Shown here: positions 7,926 to 15,890 of the stretch, in pieces
How positions within the stretch are numbered: the first letter of the stretch is position 1
Layout: every line of letters starts with the position of its first letter
Assembly: GCF_009208555.1 (NCBI RefSeq)
Contig: NZ_WFLI01000018.1
Location: 1-64,000 of the forward strand
DNA: 64,000 bases
DNA from: Janthinobacterium violaceinigrum
GTDB taxonomy: Bacteria; Pseudomonadota; Gammaproteobacteria; Burkholderiales; Burkholderiaceae_D
Reading direction: 5' to 3'
Position numbers and translations under genes: made by a program
Notes under the pieces: model-generated
Told to the model about the DNA's origin: nothing
What the model saw: the letters and a program-made list of their open reading frames with translations, nothing else
The model's database searches: none

Positions 7926-9038
7926 ATGGACAGCCACATCACCGAAATTCTCAACGTTACGCGCGAAGCGGCATGGCTGCCGTGGGCGGTGCAGTATTTT
8001 TTCCTCATCGGCCTCAGTTACGGCAGCTTCATGCTGACCTTGCCGTACTTTGTTTTCGGCCGCAAGGCGTATGAGCGCCTGGGGCGCATCGCGCTGCTGG
8101 CCGCCCTCGTGTGCGGCATGACGGCGCCCGTGGCGCTGCTGGCCGACCTGCACGGGCCGGGGCGCTTCTATCACTTCTACATTTACTTCCAGCCGCAATC
8201 GTGGATGTCGTGGGGTTCGTTCTTCATTCCCCTGTACCTGGGCTGCCTGATGCTGTACGCGTGGCTGGCGCTGCGCGTGGATTTCGCCACGCGGGGACAG
8301 GGCAAGGACCGCTTGGCCTTCGCCTACCGCCTGCTGGGCCGCGGCGGCGCCGCTTCCCTGCGGGCCATCCGCGTCGCCGCCGCCTTCACCCTGCTGGCCG
8401 CCTTCGTGGTGGGCCTGTACACGGGCATGGAAGTGATGGTGGTGCGTGCTCGTCCCCTGTGGTACACGCCGTTCCTGCCGGCGCAATTTGCCGCCACGGC
8501 CTTCGTGGGGGCCGTTGGCCTGGCGTTGCTGTTCAACCGCTGCCTGCCGGGCCGCGACCAGGCGCTGGAAGTGTCCCTGAACCGCGCGCTGGCCCTGTCG
8601 CTGGCGCTGGTGCTGGCCTTGGGCGGCGGCTGGCTGTTCGTCAGTCTCTCCGGCGTGAGCCCCAGCCACAGCATGGCGTTTACCCAGGTGGCCGGCATGC
8701 CGCAATGGCAGTTCACGGCTGCCTGGGCCATGCTGTCGTCCATCGTGCCGATGGTGCTGGCCATCTGGCGTCCGGCCACGAGTGGCCTCGTCAACGGCCT
8801 GATTGCGCTGCACAGCGCCTGGATGATGCGCTGGACGATTTTCATCGGCGGCCAGACGATCCCGAAGACGGGCGCGGGCCTGTACGACTACCACCTGCCG
8901 ATGGGGAACGATGGCTTGATGGGGATCATCGGCACGGCCGGCCTGTGGATCGCGCTGCTGTTGCTGATGCTGGAATTTTTGCCATGGGCGGGACGCGTCG
9001 TCGCTACGCGCAGCCGTCCCGCCATGGCCACGCACTGA
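7926..9038 (+). CDS. ttrC: Tetrathionate reductase membrane subunit TtrC (NrfD family)
   Basis: Integral membrane quinol-oxidising subunit that anchors the periplasmic TtrA/TtrB complex and takes electrons from the quinone pool. The 370-aa product is very hydrophobic with about nine predicted transmembrane helices and NrfD-family features (VQYFFLIGLSYGSFML near the N-terminus; LLADLHGPGRFYHFYIYFQPQSWMSWGSF around residue 75). The C-terminal IGGQTIPKTGAGLYDYHLPMG segment is typical of this family. It starts 3 bases after ttrB and is followed after 10 bases by ttrA, so the three form an operon. Confidence 0.85.
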   Translation: MDSHITEILNVTREAAWLPWAVQYFFLIGLSYGSFMLTLPYFVFGRKAYERLGRIALLAALVCGMTAPVALLADLHGPGRFYHFYIYFQPQSWMSWGSFFIPLYLGCLMLYAWLALRVDFATRGQGKDRLAFAYRLLGRGGAASLRAIRVAAAFTLLAAFVVGLYTGMEVMVVRARPLWYTPFLPAQFAATAFVGAVGLALLFNRCLPGRDQALEVSLNRALALSLALVLALGGGWLFVSLSGVSPSHSMAFTQVAGMPQWQFTAAWAMLSSIVPMVLAIWRPATSGLVNGLIALHSAWMMRWTIFIGGQTIPKTGAGLYDYHLPMGNDGLMGIIGTAGLWIALLLLMLEFLPWAGRVVATRSRPAMATH

Positions 9039-9048
9039 GGAGTTAACG

Positions 9049-12000
9049 ATGAACGATCAAGTACACCACAACGCAGACAACGGCGCCCCTGAAGACGAGC
9101 ACGAAAAGCGCCGCAAGCTGCTGCGCTACGGCGCCATCGGCGGCGGCCTGGCCGCATTTGCCGCCAGCTTTTCCACCACGGCCGGCCGCATGGTCGACCA
9201 CGCGTTGGGCAAGGACAAGCCCGTGCAGAAACTGCACGGCAATTCCCTGCCGCCCGAGTTTTCCGTCGATACGGCCACGGGCAAACTGACGGTCAATCCG
9301 GACCAGCAAGTGAGCTACACCATGTGCATGGGCTGCACCACGTTTTGCGGCGTGCGCGTGCGCCTCGATAAAAAAAGCGGCAAGGTGCTGCGCGTGGCGG
9401 GCAATCCGTACAGCCCCATGTCGGCCGATCCGGCGCTGCCTTATCAAACCTCGATCCGCGACAGCTTTGTCTCGCTGTCGCGCTTCCAGGAAAAGGGGTT
9501 GAAGGGCCGCTCGACGGCTTGCGGCCGCGGCAACGGCGTGCTGGAACAGATGGAGTCGCCGTTCCGCGTGCTGGCGCCCATGAAGCGCGTGGGACCGCGC
9601 GGTGGCGGCCAGTGGGAACCGATCGCCTTCGACCAGCTGGTGAAGGAAGTGACGGAAGGGGGCGACCTGTTTGGCGAAGGCCATGTGCAGGGTTTGCGCG
9701 CCTTGCGCGAGCTGGAAAAACCCATCGATCCGGCGCAGCCGGAACTGGGCCCGCAAGTGAACCAGGTGGGCCTGATGTGCAGCACCGACGATGGCCGCCT
9801 GGCGTTCGGCACGCGCTTTTTCAAGCAGTCGTACGGCAGCCTGAACCTGGTCAACCACGGTTCGTATTGCGGCGGCGCCTACCGCAGCGGTTCGGGCGCC
9901 ATGTTCGGCGACATGAAGAAAATGCCGCACGCAAAAGTGGACCTGGAAAACACGGAGTTCTGCATTTTCGTAGGCACGGCGCCGGGCAATGCGGGCAATC
10001 CGTTCAAGCGGCAAGGTACCCTGATCGCGAAAGCCCGCTCGGGCAAGCGCGATTTCAGCTACGTCGTCGTCGACCCCGTGCTGACGAATGCGGACAGCCT
10101 GGCGGCGGGCGACCGCAGTCGCTGGGTGCCCATCAAGCCCGGCACGGATGGCGCGCTGGCCATGGCGATGATACGCTGGATCATCGAGCACGAACGCTAT
10201 GACCGCCACTTCCTCGCGCAGCCCAACCTGAAGGTGGCGGAAGCGGCGGGCGAGGCCGCCTGGTGCAATGCCACGCACCTGATCATCAACGAGAAGGGCC
10301 ACCCGCGCGACGGCCGCTACCTGCGCGGCTCCGACATCGGCGCGGTGGAACTGGGGGAAGAAGAACGCTACAAGGATGGCGACCCGTTCTGCGTGATCGA
10401 CGTCGCCACGCAAGCCATCGTGCCGCACAGCGCCGCCAAGGGCGAGGCACGGCTGTTCTTCGACGGCCCGCTGGACGTGGCAGGTGGGCCGCTGCACCTG
10501 AAGACGGCCATGACGATGCTCAACGAGGAGGCGCAGCGCCACAGCATGGATGACTACGCGGCGGCCTGCGGCATTTCACGCGACATCATCGAAGGGCTGG
10601 CGCAGGAACTGACCAGCCATGGCAAGCGTGCCGCCGTCAATGCGCACGGCGGCATGATGTCGGGCGCCGGTTTCTATAACGCGTATGCGCTGGTCATGCT
10701 CAACACCCTGATCGGCAATCTGAACCGCAAGGGCGGCACCCTCGTCAACGGCGGCAGCTTCAAGGATGCGGGCCCGGGTCCCCGCTACAACCTGGAGAGT
10801 TTCGACGGCGAGATCAAGGCGGCCGGCATGCCGATCGGGCGCAATATGCCATATGAAAAAACCTCGGAATTCAAGCTGAAGAAAGAAGCGGGCAAGGCGT
10901 ATCCGGCGAAGGCGCCGTGGTATCCGAACGCGCCCGCGCTGGCCACGGAATGGCTCACCAGCGCCATGAACGGCTACCCGTACACTTTGAAGGCGCTGAT
11001 CCTGTGGAGCTGCAATCCCGTGTACGGCATCACGGGCTTGCGCGCGCAGATCGGCAAGGAACTGGCCGATCCGAAGAAGATTCCCCTGATCGTCGCCATC
11101 GATCCCTTCATCAACGAAAGCTCCGCGTTTGCCGACTACCTGCTGCCCGATACCTTGCTGTATGAAAGCTGGGGCTGGGCCGGTGCCTGGGGCGGCATGC
11201 CCGTCAAAATGAGCACGGCGCGCTGGCCCGTGGTCGAGCCGCGCGTGCAAAAGACGCCGGACGGCCAGACCATCTGCATGGAATCGTTCTTCATCGCGCT
11301 GGCGAAAACGATGGACTTGCCCGGCTTCGGCCCCGCAGCCTTGCAGGACATGGATGGCCAGCGCTTCCCCCTGCAGCGGGCGGAAGACTGGTATCTGCGG
11401 GGCGGCGCCAACATCGCCTGGCAGGGAAAAACCTCCGTGCCGGAAGCGAGCGACGACGACATTGCGCTCTCTGGCGTGGCGCGCATCCGTCCGGAACTGG
11501 AACGCACCCTGAAGCCAGAGGAGTGGCGCAAGGTGGCTTTCATGCTGGCGCGGGGAGGGCGCTACCAGAGCTATGGCGAGATGTTCGGCCTGCGCCTGCC
11601 GCCGCCAGCGAACCCCAAGGCGCCGGCGGCGCCGGCTCCGGCGCCGGCTGTCGACGAAACGCCGTATCCGCAGGACTGGTCCACGCACCGTTACCTGAAG
11701 CCCATGATGCTGTACAACGAGGGCCTGGGCGTGAGCAAGAACAGCTTGAGCGGCAAGCGCTTTCCCGGCACGCCCGCCTGGCGGGTGGCGGCGTTTGCCG
11801 ACGGCACGCCCGTGCGCAAGGCGTATCCGGCCAGCGAATGGCCGTTCGAGTTGATCAGCTTTAAATCGGCGCTGCAGAACTCCTACAGCATCGGCGCGCG
11901 GCGCTTGCGCGGCATCCACCCGGACAATCCGGTCGCCGTGCATCCGGACGATGCGGCCCGCCTGAAGCTGGAAAACGGCGACGCGATTTATCTGGAAACG

Positions 12001-12276
12001 CCGGGCGGCAGGGCCAGGGCCACGGTGATGCTGCGCCATGGCGTGCAGCGGGGCGTGATCGCCGTCGAACACGGCTTCGGCCACAAGGAGCACGGCGCGC
12101 GCGCGCACCGCATCGGCCAGTCGCGCCAGCCCGACGAGCCGGCCATCGGCGCCGGCATCAACCTGAACGACCTGGGATTGACGGACCCCAGCCGCGGCGA
12201 CAAGAACGTGTTTGTCGATCCCGTGTCGGGTACGTCGGTGCGGCAGGGTCTGCCGGCGCGCATCGTGCGGGCTTAA
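9049..12276 (+). CDS. ttrA: Tetrathionate reductase molybdopterin subunit TtrA
   Basis: Catalytic subunit that reduces tetrathionate to thiosulfate in the periplasm. The 1075-aa product belongs to the Mo-bis-MGD oxidoreductase family. Twin-arginine motif KRRKLLRYG at about 20-28. The [4Fe-4S] ligands Cys93, Cys96, Cys100 and Cys158 are visible (CMGCTTFC; STACGRG). Cys274 in NHGSYCGGAYRSGSG is the likely molybdenum ligand. The C-terminal dinucleotide-binding domain is present (LENGDAIYLETPGGRARATVML). A Pro/Ala-rich linker lies near residues 855-870. A GAGGAG ribosome site precedes the ATG. Its stop overlaps the convergent ttrR stop by 4 bases. Other TtrA-like enzymes, such as arsenate or polysulfide reductases, are less likely given the neighbouring TtrS/TtrR. 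Confidence 0.87.
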   Translation: MNDQVHHNADNGAPEDEHEKRRKLLRYGAIGGGLAAFAASFSTTAGRMVDHALGKDKPVQKLHGNSLPPEFSVDTATGKLTVNPDQQVSYTMCMGCTTFCGVRVRLDKKSGKVLRVAGNPYSPMSADPALPYQTSIRDSFVSLSRFQEKGLKGRSTACGRGNGVLEQMESPFRVLAPMKRVGPRGGGQWEPIAFDQLVKEVTEGGDLFGEGHVQGLRALRELEKPIDPAQPELGPQVNQVGLMCSTDDGRLAFGTRFFKQSYGSLNLVNHGSYCGGAYRSGSGAMFGDMKKMPHAKVDLENTEFCIFVGTAPGNAGNPFKRQGTLIAKARSGKRDFSYVVVDPVLTNADSLAAGDRSRWVPIKPGTDGALAMAMIRWIIEHERYDRHFLAQPNLKVAEAAGEAAWCNATHLIINEKGHPRDGRYLRGSDIGAVELGEEERYKDGDPFCVIDVATQAIVPHSAAKGEARLFFDGPLDVAGGPLHLKTAMTMLNEEAQRHSMDDYAAACGISRDIIEGLAQELTSHGKRAAVNAHGGMMSGAGFYNAYALVMLNTLIGNLNRKGGTLVNGGSFKDAGPGPRYNLESFDGEIKAAGMPIGRNMPYEKTSEFKLKKEAGKAYPAKAPWYPNAPALATEWLTSAMNGYPYTLKALILWSCNPVYGITGLRAQIGKELADPKKIPLIVAIDPFINESSAFADYLLPDTLLYESWGWAGAWGGMPVKMSTARWPVVEPRVQKTPDGQTICMESFFIALAKTMDLPGFGPAALQDMDGQRFPLQRAEDWYLRGGANIAWQGKTSVPEASDDDIALSGVARIRPELERTLKPEEWRKVAFMLARGGRYQSYGEMFGLRLPPPANPKAPAAPAPAPAVDETPYPQDWSTHRYLKPMMLYNEGLGVSKNSLSGKRFPGTPAWRVAAFADGTPVRKAYPASEWPFELISFKSALQNSYSIGARRLRGIHPDNPVAVHPDDAARLKLENGDAIYLETPGGRARATVMLRHGVQRGVIAVEHGFGHKEHGARAHRIGQSRQPDEPAIGAGINLNDLGLTDPSRGDKNVFVDPVSGTSVRQGLPARIVRA

Positions 12277-12887
12277 ATCTGTCCACCTGCCATCAGCAGC
12301 CGGGCCACCTCGGCTGCTGAATGCAGGCCCAGTTTTTCCATCGTGTTATGGCGGTGCACCTGCACCGTCTTGTCGCTGATGCCCAGCTCGCGGGCGATGA
12401 CTTTCGAGGCCTTGCCTTCGGCCATCAGCAGCGCTACTTCGCGCTCGCGCGCGGTGAGCCTGGCCAGCGCCGATTGCGCCGTATTCGCGCTGGCGGCGTG
12501 GCGGCTTTCTTCCACGCTGCGGGCCACGGCCCGGGTGACGGCATCGAGCAGCACCTGGTCCTTGCACGGCTTTTCCAAAAAATCGCAGGCGCCTGCCTTC
12601 ATCGTCTGCACGGCCATGGCCAGGTCGCCGTGGCCGCTGAGGAAAATCACGGGAAGCGTAATCGCATGGCGCGACAGCTCCTGTTGCAGTTCCAGTCCGC
12701 TCATCAAGGGCATGCGCACGTCGAGCAGCAGGCAGCCCGGCGCATGGCCAGCGTAGCGCTGCAGGAATTCGCGCGCCGACTCGAAGGCTTGCACCTGCCA
12801 GCCGGCCGAATCGAACAGATAGGCCAGCGAGCGGCGCATGGCGGCGTCGTCGTCGACGACAAAGATGATCGCATCGCTTTCGTTCAT
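12273..12887 (-). CDS. ttrR: Tetrathionate response regulator TtrR (LuxR/FixJ-type)
   Basis: The 204-aa response regulator has a receiver domain (DDD near 12-14, phospho-acceptor Asp56 in LLLDVRMP, Lys in FLEKPCKDQ). Its C-terminal LuxR-type HTH begins at LTAREREVALLMAEGKASK and ends EKLGLHSAAEVARLL. Its start overlaps the ttrS stop by 4 bases, so kinase and regulator are coupled. By analogy to Salmonella TtrR it should activate the convergent ttrBCA operon when tetrathionate is present. I could not identify its binding site upstream of ttrB. Confidence 0.85.
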   Translation of the reverse strand: MNESDAIIFVVDDDAAMRRSLAYLFDSAGWQVQAFESAREFLQRYAGHAPGCLLLDVRMPLMSGLELQQELSRHAITLPVIFLSGHGDLAMAVQTMKAGACDFLEKPCKDQVLLDAVTRAVARSVEESRHAASANTAQSALARLTAREREVALLMAEGKASKVIARELGISDKTVQVHRHNTMEKLGLHSAAEVARLLMAGGQI

Positions 12888-14689
12888 GGTGTTTCCTCGT
12901 GTCTTTCCTGGTCTGCTTCCATGGCGCTATCTTCGGGCAGGCGGAACCAGACCGTCAAGCCCGGCGCGTCGGCATTGGCGTGCGCCGACAGGCTGCCGCC
13001 GAACGATTCGATGATGCTTTTGCTGAGCGACATGCCCAGTCCCAGGCCTTCGGCCTTGGTGGTGAAAAACGGCTCGAACAGGCGCGCCATCTGCGCCGCT
13101 TCCAGGCCGCATCCCGCATCGCGCACGGCCACCGTGCAGGCGCCGTTCTCACGGTGCAGCAGCACGCCGATGGCGTGGTCCGGATTGCCGTTTTCTTTCT
13201 GCGCATCGAACGCATTCTTGAGCAGATTGAGCAGCACCTGCTGCACTTGCTGCGGGTCGGCCAGCACGCGCGCGTCAGGGCTGGCGGCGCCGTGGCGCCA
13301 GCTGATCTGGGCTTGCGGATGGGCCGCGCGGAACAGGGCCACGGCTTGCTCGACGGCGTCGGCCAGGGCGAAGGGCGTGCTGTGCGCGGGACGCTTTTGC
13401 GCCATCGCGCGGATGTGGCGGATGATGGCGCCCGCGCGTTCGCTTTGCGTGGCGATTTCCTGTGCGCCGTCGAGCAGGGGCGCCGCGTCCAGCCGGCCTG
13501 CCGCGATGCGGCGCGCCATGCCGCGCGCGAAATTGCCGATGGCCGCCAGCGGCTGGTTCAATTCGTGCGCAATGGCGCTGGCCATCTCGCCCAGGATGGC
13601 CAGGCGCGCCGTGTGGTCGAGCGTGGCCTGGCGCTGGCGCGCCTGCTCTTCCAGCGCGCGCTGCTGGTGCTGGGCCGCGCGCAATTGCTCCGTGCGGCGG
13701 CTGACCAGGTATTCCACGCGCACCGTGTGCACGGCCCAGGCCACCAGCAGGGCCAGCACCAGCAGCATCCAGCCCCAGTAGCGGCGCAGCGCCGTCTCGA
13801 ACGTCAGCTTGTCCAGATAGGCGTAGGGGCCGATGCGCAATTCGCGGAACAATTCATCGACGATCTGGTAATCGCTGGGCACCGTCCAGCTGTAGCCTTC
13901 GCCGGTGCGCGGCATGGCCAGCAGGGCCAGCGCCACTTTTTTCGCCAGCGCGGGGGGCGTCTGGCGCAGGGCCACGAAGGGCCAGTCCGGATACAGACGC
14001 GACGAGCTGGCGCAGCGGAAGCCGGGAATCGGCCGCGTGGTGATCACGCGCAGTTCATCGGCGCGCACTTCGCCGCGCGCCACCATCTGCTCGAGCAGGC
14101 AGGTGCGCACGATGCCCGCATCCATATGTCCCGAACGCACGGCGTCGACGATCTGCTGCGACGGGAAACCGCTGTAGCGCAGGCTGGCAAAATCGTGCGC
14201 GGGATCGATGCCCGCTTCGCGCAGTTCGCGCGCGGCGATCTGGTAGCCGCCAAACGCATCGGGCGCCACGGCCATCACGTTCTTGCCCGCCAGGTCGGCC
14301 AGGTCGTGCAGCGGCGCCGCGCTGCGTACGACGATGGCCGAGCCGATGGCCTGGCGCGGCGACTCCGTCCATGGCGATTCGAGCGTGGCGATGCGGCTGG
14401 CGCCATCGCTGTGCTCGAGCGCCACGTAATGGCCGCTGCTGGTGATGGCGAAGGCGATCGCTTGCGACTGCACGGCGCGTGTCAGGCCCGCCTGGTCGTA
14501 GTCGGCCAGGATGAAACGGATGCCGGGAATGCTTGCCTGCAGGTGGCGCGTCACATACGACCAGTCCTGCTGCACGGCGTCGCCGCCCTTGTAGGCCAGC
14601 ACGCCAATTTTCACCTCGGGCAGGTCGTCCGCTGCGTGGGCGCCGTGCAGGCACAGCGCCGCCAGCGCGAGCACTACAAGACGCCGCAC
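12884..14689 (-). CDS. ttrS: Tetrathionate sensor histidine kinase TtrS
   Basis: The 601-aa sensor kinase has a Sec signal (ending HGAHA) and a periplasmic PhnD/PBP2-like binding domain (about 25-275), which is the hallmark of TtrS. One transmembrane helix follows (YWGWMLLVLALLVAWAV, about 310-327), then a coiled segment and the kinase core. The H-box is EMASAIAHELNQPLAAIGNFARG, and N, G1 and G2 elements follow (LLNLLKNAFDA; GLGLGMSLSKSIIESFGG). It starts with GTG at 14689, and that base is also the last base of the mutY stop codon, so translation is probably coupled to mutY. Output goes to TtrR immediately downstream. Confidence 0.85.
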   Translation of the reverse strand: MRRLVVLALAALCLHGAHAADDLPEVKIGVLAYKGGDAVQQDWSYVTRHLQASIPGIRFILADYDQAGLTRAVQSQAIAFAITSSGHYVALEHSDGASRIATLESPWTESPRQAIGSAIVVRSAAPLHDLADLAGKNVMAVAPDAFGGYQIAARELREAGIDPAHDFASLRYSGFPSQQIVDAVRSGHMDAGIVRTCLLEQMVARGEVRADELRVITTRPIPGFRCASSSRLYPDWPFVALRQTPPALAKKVALALLAMPRTGEGYSWTVPSDYQIVDELFRELRIGPYAYLDKLTFETALRRYWGWMLLVLALLVAWAVHTVRVEYLVSRRTEQLRAAQHQQRALEEQARQRQATLDHTARLAILGEMASAIAHELNQPLAAIGNFARGMARRIAAGRLDAAPLLDGAQEIATQSERAGAIIRHIRAMAQKRPAHSTPFALADAVEQAVALFRAAHPQAQISWRHGAASPDARVLADPQQVQQVLLNLLKNAFDAQKENGNPDHAIGVLLHRENGACTVAVRDAGCGLEAAQMARLFEPFFTTKAEGLGLGMSLSKSIIESFGGSLSAHANADAPGLTVWFRLPEDSAMEADQERHEETP

Positions 14690-15852
14690 TAGAACATGCT
14701 GCGCTGCGCCGCGCGCGCATCGCCGAACAGGTCCAGCAGCAGTTTCTTGATGGGCGCGGGCAGCGGCGCGTCCGCAATTTTTGCGCCGTCATACCAGACG
14801 TGCGTGGCTTCCCCGGCCAGCGCCAGGCGCCGCGCCAGGGTGATGCGGCAGGGGACGATGTGCAGCTTGTAGTGCGTGAAGACGTGCACGATGGGCAGCA
14901 GCCGTTCCTGCGTTTCGATCTCGCCGAACGGCGCCACGGCGCGCGCCAGCGCATGCTGGTCGATCTCGCGCGGACAGTCTTCGTTGGCCAGCACGTGGCC
15001 GTCGAGTTCGGGCAGCGACAGCAGGCCGCCCCAGATGCCGGAACCGGGGCGCTGCTCCAGCAGCACCTGGCCGTCGTCGATGATGGCCAGCATGACGGCG
15101 TGCTTTTCGGGGCTGGTTTTCTTCGGCTTGCGCACCGGCAGATCCTTGGTGCGCCCGGTGGCGTAGGCCACGCAGCGCGGCTGCAGCGGGCAGCGGCCGC
15201 AATCGGGGCTGCTGCGCGTGCACAGGGTGGCGCCGAAGTCCATCAGGCCCTGCGTGTAGGCTTCAATGCCGGTCTCCGGCAGCAGCGCTTCGGCGCGGCG
15301 CCACATGGCTTCCTCGACCCGTTTTTCGCCGGGATAGGCATCGATGCCGAAGGTGCGCGCGAACACGCGCTTGACGTTGCCGTCCATGATGGCTGCGCGC
15401 GTGCCGCTGGAAAACGCGGAGATGGCGGCGGCCGTCGAACGGCCGATGCCGGGCAGGTCGGCCAGCAAGGCCGGGTCGCTGGGGAAGACGCCGTCGTATT
15501 CGGCCACCACGCGCTGCGCGCACTTGTGCAGGTTGCGCGCCCGCGTGTAGTAGCCAAGGCCGCTCCACTGCGCCATCACGTCTTCCACGGGCGCGCTGGC
15601 CAGGTCGCGCAGGGTGGGGAAGCGTTCGAGGAAGCGCGCGTAGTAGCCGAGTACGGCCGTCACCTGCGTTTGCTGCAGCATGATTTCGGACAGCCAGATC
15701 AGGTAGGCGTCGCGCGTGTTTTGCCATGGCAGCGCGTGGCGGCCATGCTGCTTTTGCCAGGCGATGACGGTGGCGGAAAAAGTCGGGTCGATATAGTCTT
15801 CAAGAAGTGCCGCGCCCGGGGCGGGCGAGAGCGGATGCAGCAGACGTTTCAT
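14689..15852 (-). CDS. mutY: A/G-specific adenine glycosylase MutY
   Basis: Base-excision repair enzyme that removes adenine mispaired with 8-oxoguanine. The 387-aa product has the catalytic Glu in WLSEIMLQQTQV, the HhH motif DLPGIGRSTAAAI, the catalytic Asp in IMDGNVKRV, and the [4Fe-4S] loop C-x6-C-x2-C-x5-C (CTRSSPDCGRCPLQPRC). A C-terminal NUDIX-like domain (from about residue 235) recognises 8-oxoG. It lies 38 bases behind the dynamin-like gene and abuts ttrS. Confidence 0.95.
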   Translation of the reverse strand: MKRLLHPLSPAPGAALLEDYIDPTFSATVIAWQKQHGRHALPWQNTRDAYLIWLSEIMLQQTQVTAVLGYYARFLERFPTLRDLASAPVEDVMAQWSGLGYYTRARNLHKCAQRVVAEYDGVFPSDPALLADLPGIGRSTAAAISAFSSGTRAAIMDGNVKRVFARTFGIDAYPGEKRVEEAMWRRAEALLPETGIEAYTQGLMDFGATLCTRSSPDCGRCPLQPRCVAYATGRTKDLPVRKPKKTSPEKHAVMLAIIDDGQVLLEQRPGSGIWGGLLSLPELDGHVLANEDCPREIDQHALARAVAPFGEIETQERLLPIVHVFTHYKLHIVPCRITLARRLALAGEATHVWYDGAKIADAPLPAPIKKLLLDLFGDARAAQRSMF

Positions 15853-15890
15853 GCGGGGTTCCAGTATCGTGTGGCGTGGTGTTGCGTATG

